From Methylococcaceae bacterium UBA659 (GTDB lineage: Bacteria > Pseudomonadota > Gammaproteobacteria > Methylococcales > Methylomonadaceae), in assembly GCA_002299495.1 (NCBI GenBank), contig DBNZ01000232.1, positions 1-6,267 on the forward strand: DNA of 6,267 bases, written 5' to 3'. The notes below the pieces were generated by a model, which had not been told where the DNA came from, made no database searches, and saw nothing but the letters and a program-made list of their open reading frames with translations. Shown here piece by piece: positions 4,848 through 6,267 of the stretch (position 1 is its first letter; the number at the start of each line of letters is the position of its first letter). A program made the translations under genes and the position numbers.

Positions 4848-6267
4848 ATGCAAACTTATATCAACGCTTATCACGATTATCTGGCCAGTCTTGGCCTATC
4901 GGTTGCCGAAGTGACGCTGGGCATCATTGTTTTCCTAGTCTTTACTACGTTTTTAGCCTTGATCCATTCGCGGCTGAACTCCGGAAAATTTGCCAAGTTC
5001 AAGACGAAAAGCACCGACGAGCTATCCAAAATGGGTCGGGATTTAGCATCTGCCCGCCAACAATTGGCGCAAATCAACCTACAAACCCAGAAAAATAATG
5101 AACGCTTACGACAACAATTGCAGGATTTGCACGCCCGGCGCATGCTTTCAGTAACCGAAAATTTGGAGACCCTGCCCGATGACGCTTTAGCGGCGGCAGC
5201 GGTCTCGGGCTTAACCGAATTGGCCGCCAAAATTGGCGCATTGGAACACCAGAGCCACCGTTACAAAAATCAAATAGACCATCTGGAATTAGCCAGGATG
5301 GCGACTTTTGATGAACTGAACACCACCAAGCAAAACAAAAGCAAGTTAACGGATCAACTTACCCAAGCCAACCAACAATTGGACTTGACGGCGGAAAAAT
5401 GCCAACAACTAGAATCCGAACTAGCAACCGCACGTCACCAACAACTGGCGGCCGAACAAAAATGGCAAAACCTGCAAGCCGGGCAACTCGCTATCCAAAA
5501 CCATATCACCCAACTTGAAGAAGATGCCAAACAGTCCGCAGAACAAATGGCCGTGGCGACGGACGCAATAAACCACTTGCAAACCGAGCTGGATTCCAAG
5601 CTCAGGCAACAGCAAGATAACGCATTATCCGTGGCCGGATTACAAGCCGATTTGGCCGAATTAAAACGAGTCCATGAGCAAACGGTACGGGAACGGGATT
5701 CGGCTAAACAAACCATGGCCGGTTTAGCAGAGCAGTTACGGAATTTAGCCGCAGAGAAAGCCAGCACCGAAACCAAACCTACTGCCCAAGAACCCCAGCA
5801 TTCCGTTTCATTGGCGGAAGGCGGCAAACAACCTAGGTCATTGTTGAGCCATTTTTTCAAACCCGTAAAAGCTGAACTAAAGTTATCCAAACAACAACCC
5901 GAACCCAGACAAACAACAGCCGCGCCATTAGACCCCAATATCCTCGCCGAAAAAGACGCGGCCATAGAAAACCTGAAGGCAGAGATTTCCGCCCAACAAA
6001 ATCATATTGCCCGGTTAGAGCGGGAGATAGAGACCAAACAAAATCAAGCCCAAAAAGAAAAGCCCGATGAGGGCGGGATTGCGCCAACAGTAGCCGTTCC
6101 ATCCCCAAACAAAACGTCCGCGAACCTACTGGCGGGATGGCTTGCGAAGGTCAAATTATTGCCTATAAATGACACGCTTGCAAAAACCACCCGCCCGCCG
6201 CAAGACATGAAACAGCAACCGGTTGACCTGGTTAAAGAAAAACCGGACGAAACGACAGATAAAGCCA
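4848..6267 (+). CDS. Membrane-anchored Gln-rich coiled-coil protein (3' end outside window)
   Basis: The frame is open for 473 codons and runs off the window. Residues 1-17 are polar. A single hydrophobic helix (about 18-40, with GIIVFLVFTTFLALI) is followed by basic residues SRLNSGKFAKFKTK, which predicts an N-out, C-in anchor. Residues 56-305 are dominated by Glu, Gln, Lys, Leu and Ala with long heptad-like stretches (for example 62-100, 136-300), interrupted by an Ala-rich piece at 110-130. A Pro/Thr/Gln linker (306-330), a short LLSHFFKPVK motif (332-341), a second linker, a second coil (365-405), a third linker and LLAGWLAKVK (427-436) follow. There is one cysteine (C185). No enzyme domain is visible. 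Such architecture suits a scaffold, tether or spacer at the inner membrane, as in TolA-, FimV- or chain-length-regulator-like proteins, without specific homology to them. I do not recognise the family. Confidence 0.85.
   Translation, partial: MQTYINAYHDYLASLGLSVAEVTLGIIVFLVFTTFLALIHSRLNSGKFAKFKTKSTDELSKMGRDLASARQQLAQINLQTQKNNERLRQQLQDLHARRMLSVTENLETLPDDALAAAAVSGLTELAAKIGALEHQSHRYKNQIDHLELARMATFDELNTTKQNKSKLTDQLTQANQQLDLTAEKCQQLESELATARHQQLAAEQKWQNLQAGQLAIQNHITQLEEDAKQSAEQMAVATDAINHLQTELDSKLRQQQDNALSVAGLQADLAELKRVHEQTVRERDSAKQTMAGLAEQLRNLAAEKASTETKPTAQEPQHSVSLAEGGKQPRSLLSHFFKPVKAELKLSKQQPEPRQTTAAPLDPNILAEKDAAIENLKAEISAQQNHIARLEREIETKQNQAQKEKPDEGGIAPTVAVPSPNKTSANLLAGWLAKVKLLPINDTLAKTTRPPQDMKQQPVDLVKEKPDETTDKA

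Noticed and set aside
5435..5965. Long antisense open frame opposite the coiled-coil gene
   Set aside because: Its product is extremely Cys/Ser/Ala/Trp-rich, as expected for the reverse complement of Gln/Ala/Glu-rich coding DNA, and it has no recognisable domain.

Overview
The window looks like ordinary chromosomal DNA from a gammaproteobacterium. The evidence is an ArgA of the fused kinase-fold plus acetyltransferase type, CpdA ending flush against RppH, and a type IB HAD phosphatase divergent from rppH. The overall 'feel' of the proteins (leucine often TTG, Gln-rich coiled coil) reminds me of type I methanotrophs (Methylococcales), but that placement is inference, not proof. I see no insertion sequence, phage gene, tRNA, rRNA or CRISPR array.

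Layout. Bases 1-50 may hold the last codons of an upstream gene. Bases 146-976 encode a two-helix membrane protein with a cytoplasmic AlbA_2/Schlafen-like domain. Bases 1123-2439 are argA, which overlaps cpdA (2436-3251) by 4 nt, so these two are almost certainly one transcription unit. cpdA meets rppH (minus strand, 3245-3805) tail to tail with a 7-nt overlap. rppH and a HAD-IB phosphatase (3950-4636) diverge from a shared 144-bp promoter region. A 211-bp spacer follows (4637-4847). It is unusually structured: a hairpin just after the HAD gene, a 32-bp dyad, an 18-codon open frame, and two mutually exclusive hairpins directly before the ribosome binding site of the last gene. That gene (4848 to beyond the window end) encodes a membrane-anchored, glutamine-rich coiled-coil protein of at least 473 residues.

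How the genes relate. ArgA commits glutamate to arginine synthesis, CpdA hydrolyses cAMP, RppH starts mRNA decay by trimming 5' triphosphates, and the HAD enzyme may be a histidinol-phosphatase or related small-molecule phosphatase. These are housekeeping functions. I see no clear multi-gene novel system. The parts most worth a second look are the membrane-tethered Schlafen-like protein, which keeps the residues matching the Schlafen nuclease triad, and the structured leader plus modular coiled-coil protein at the right end.
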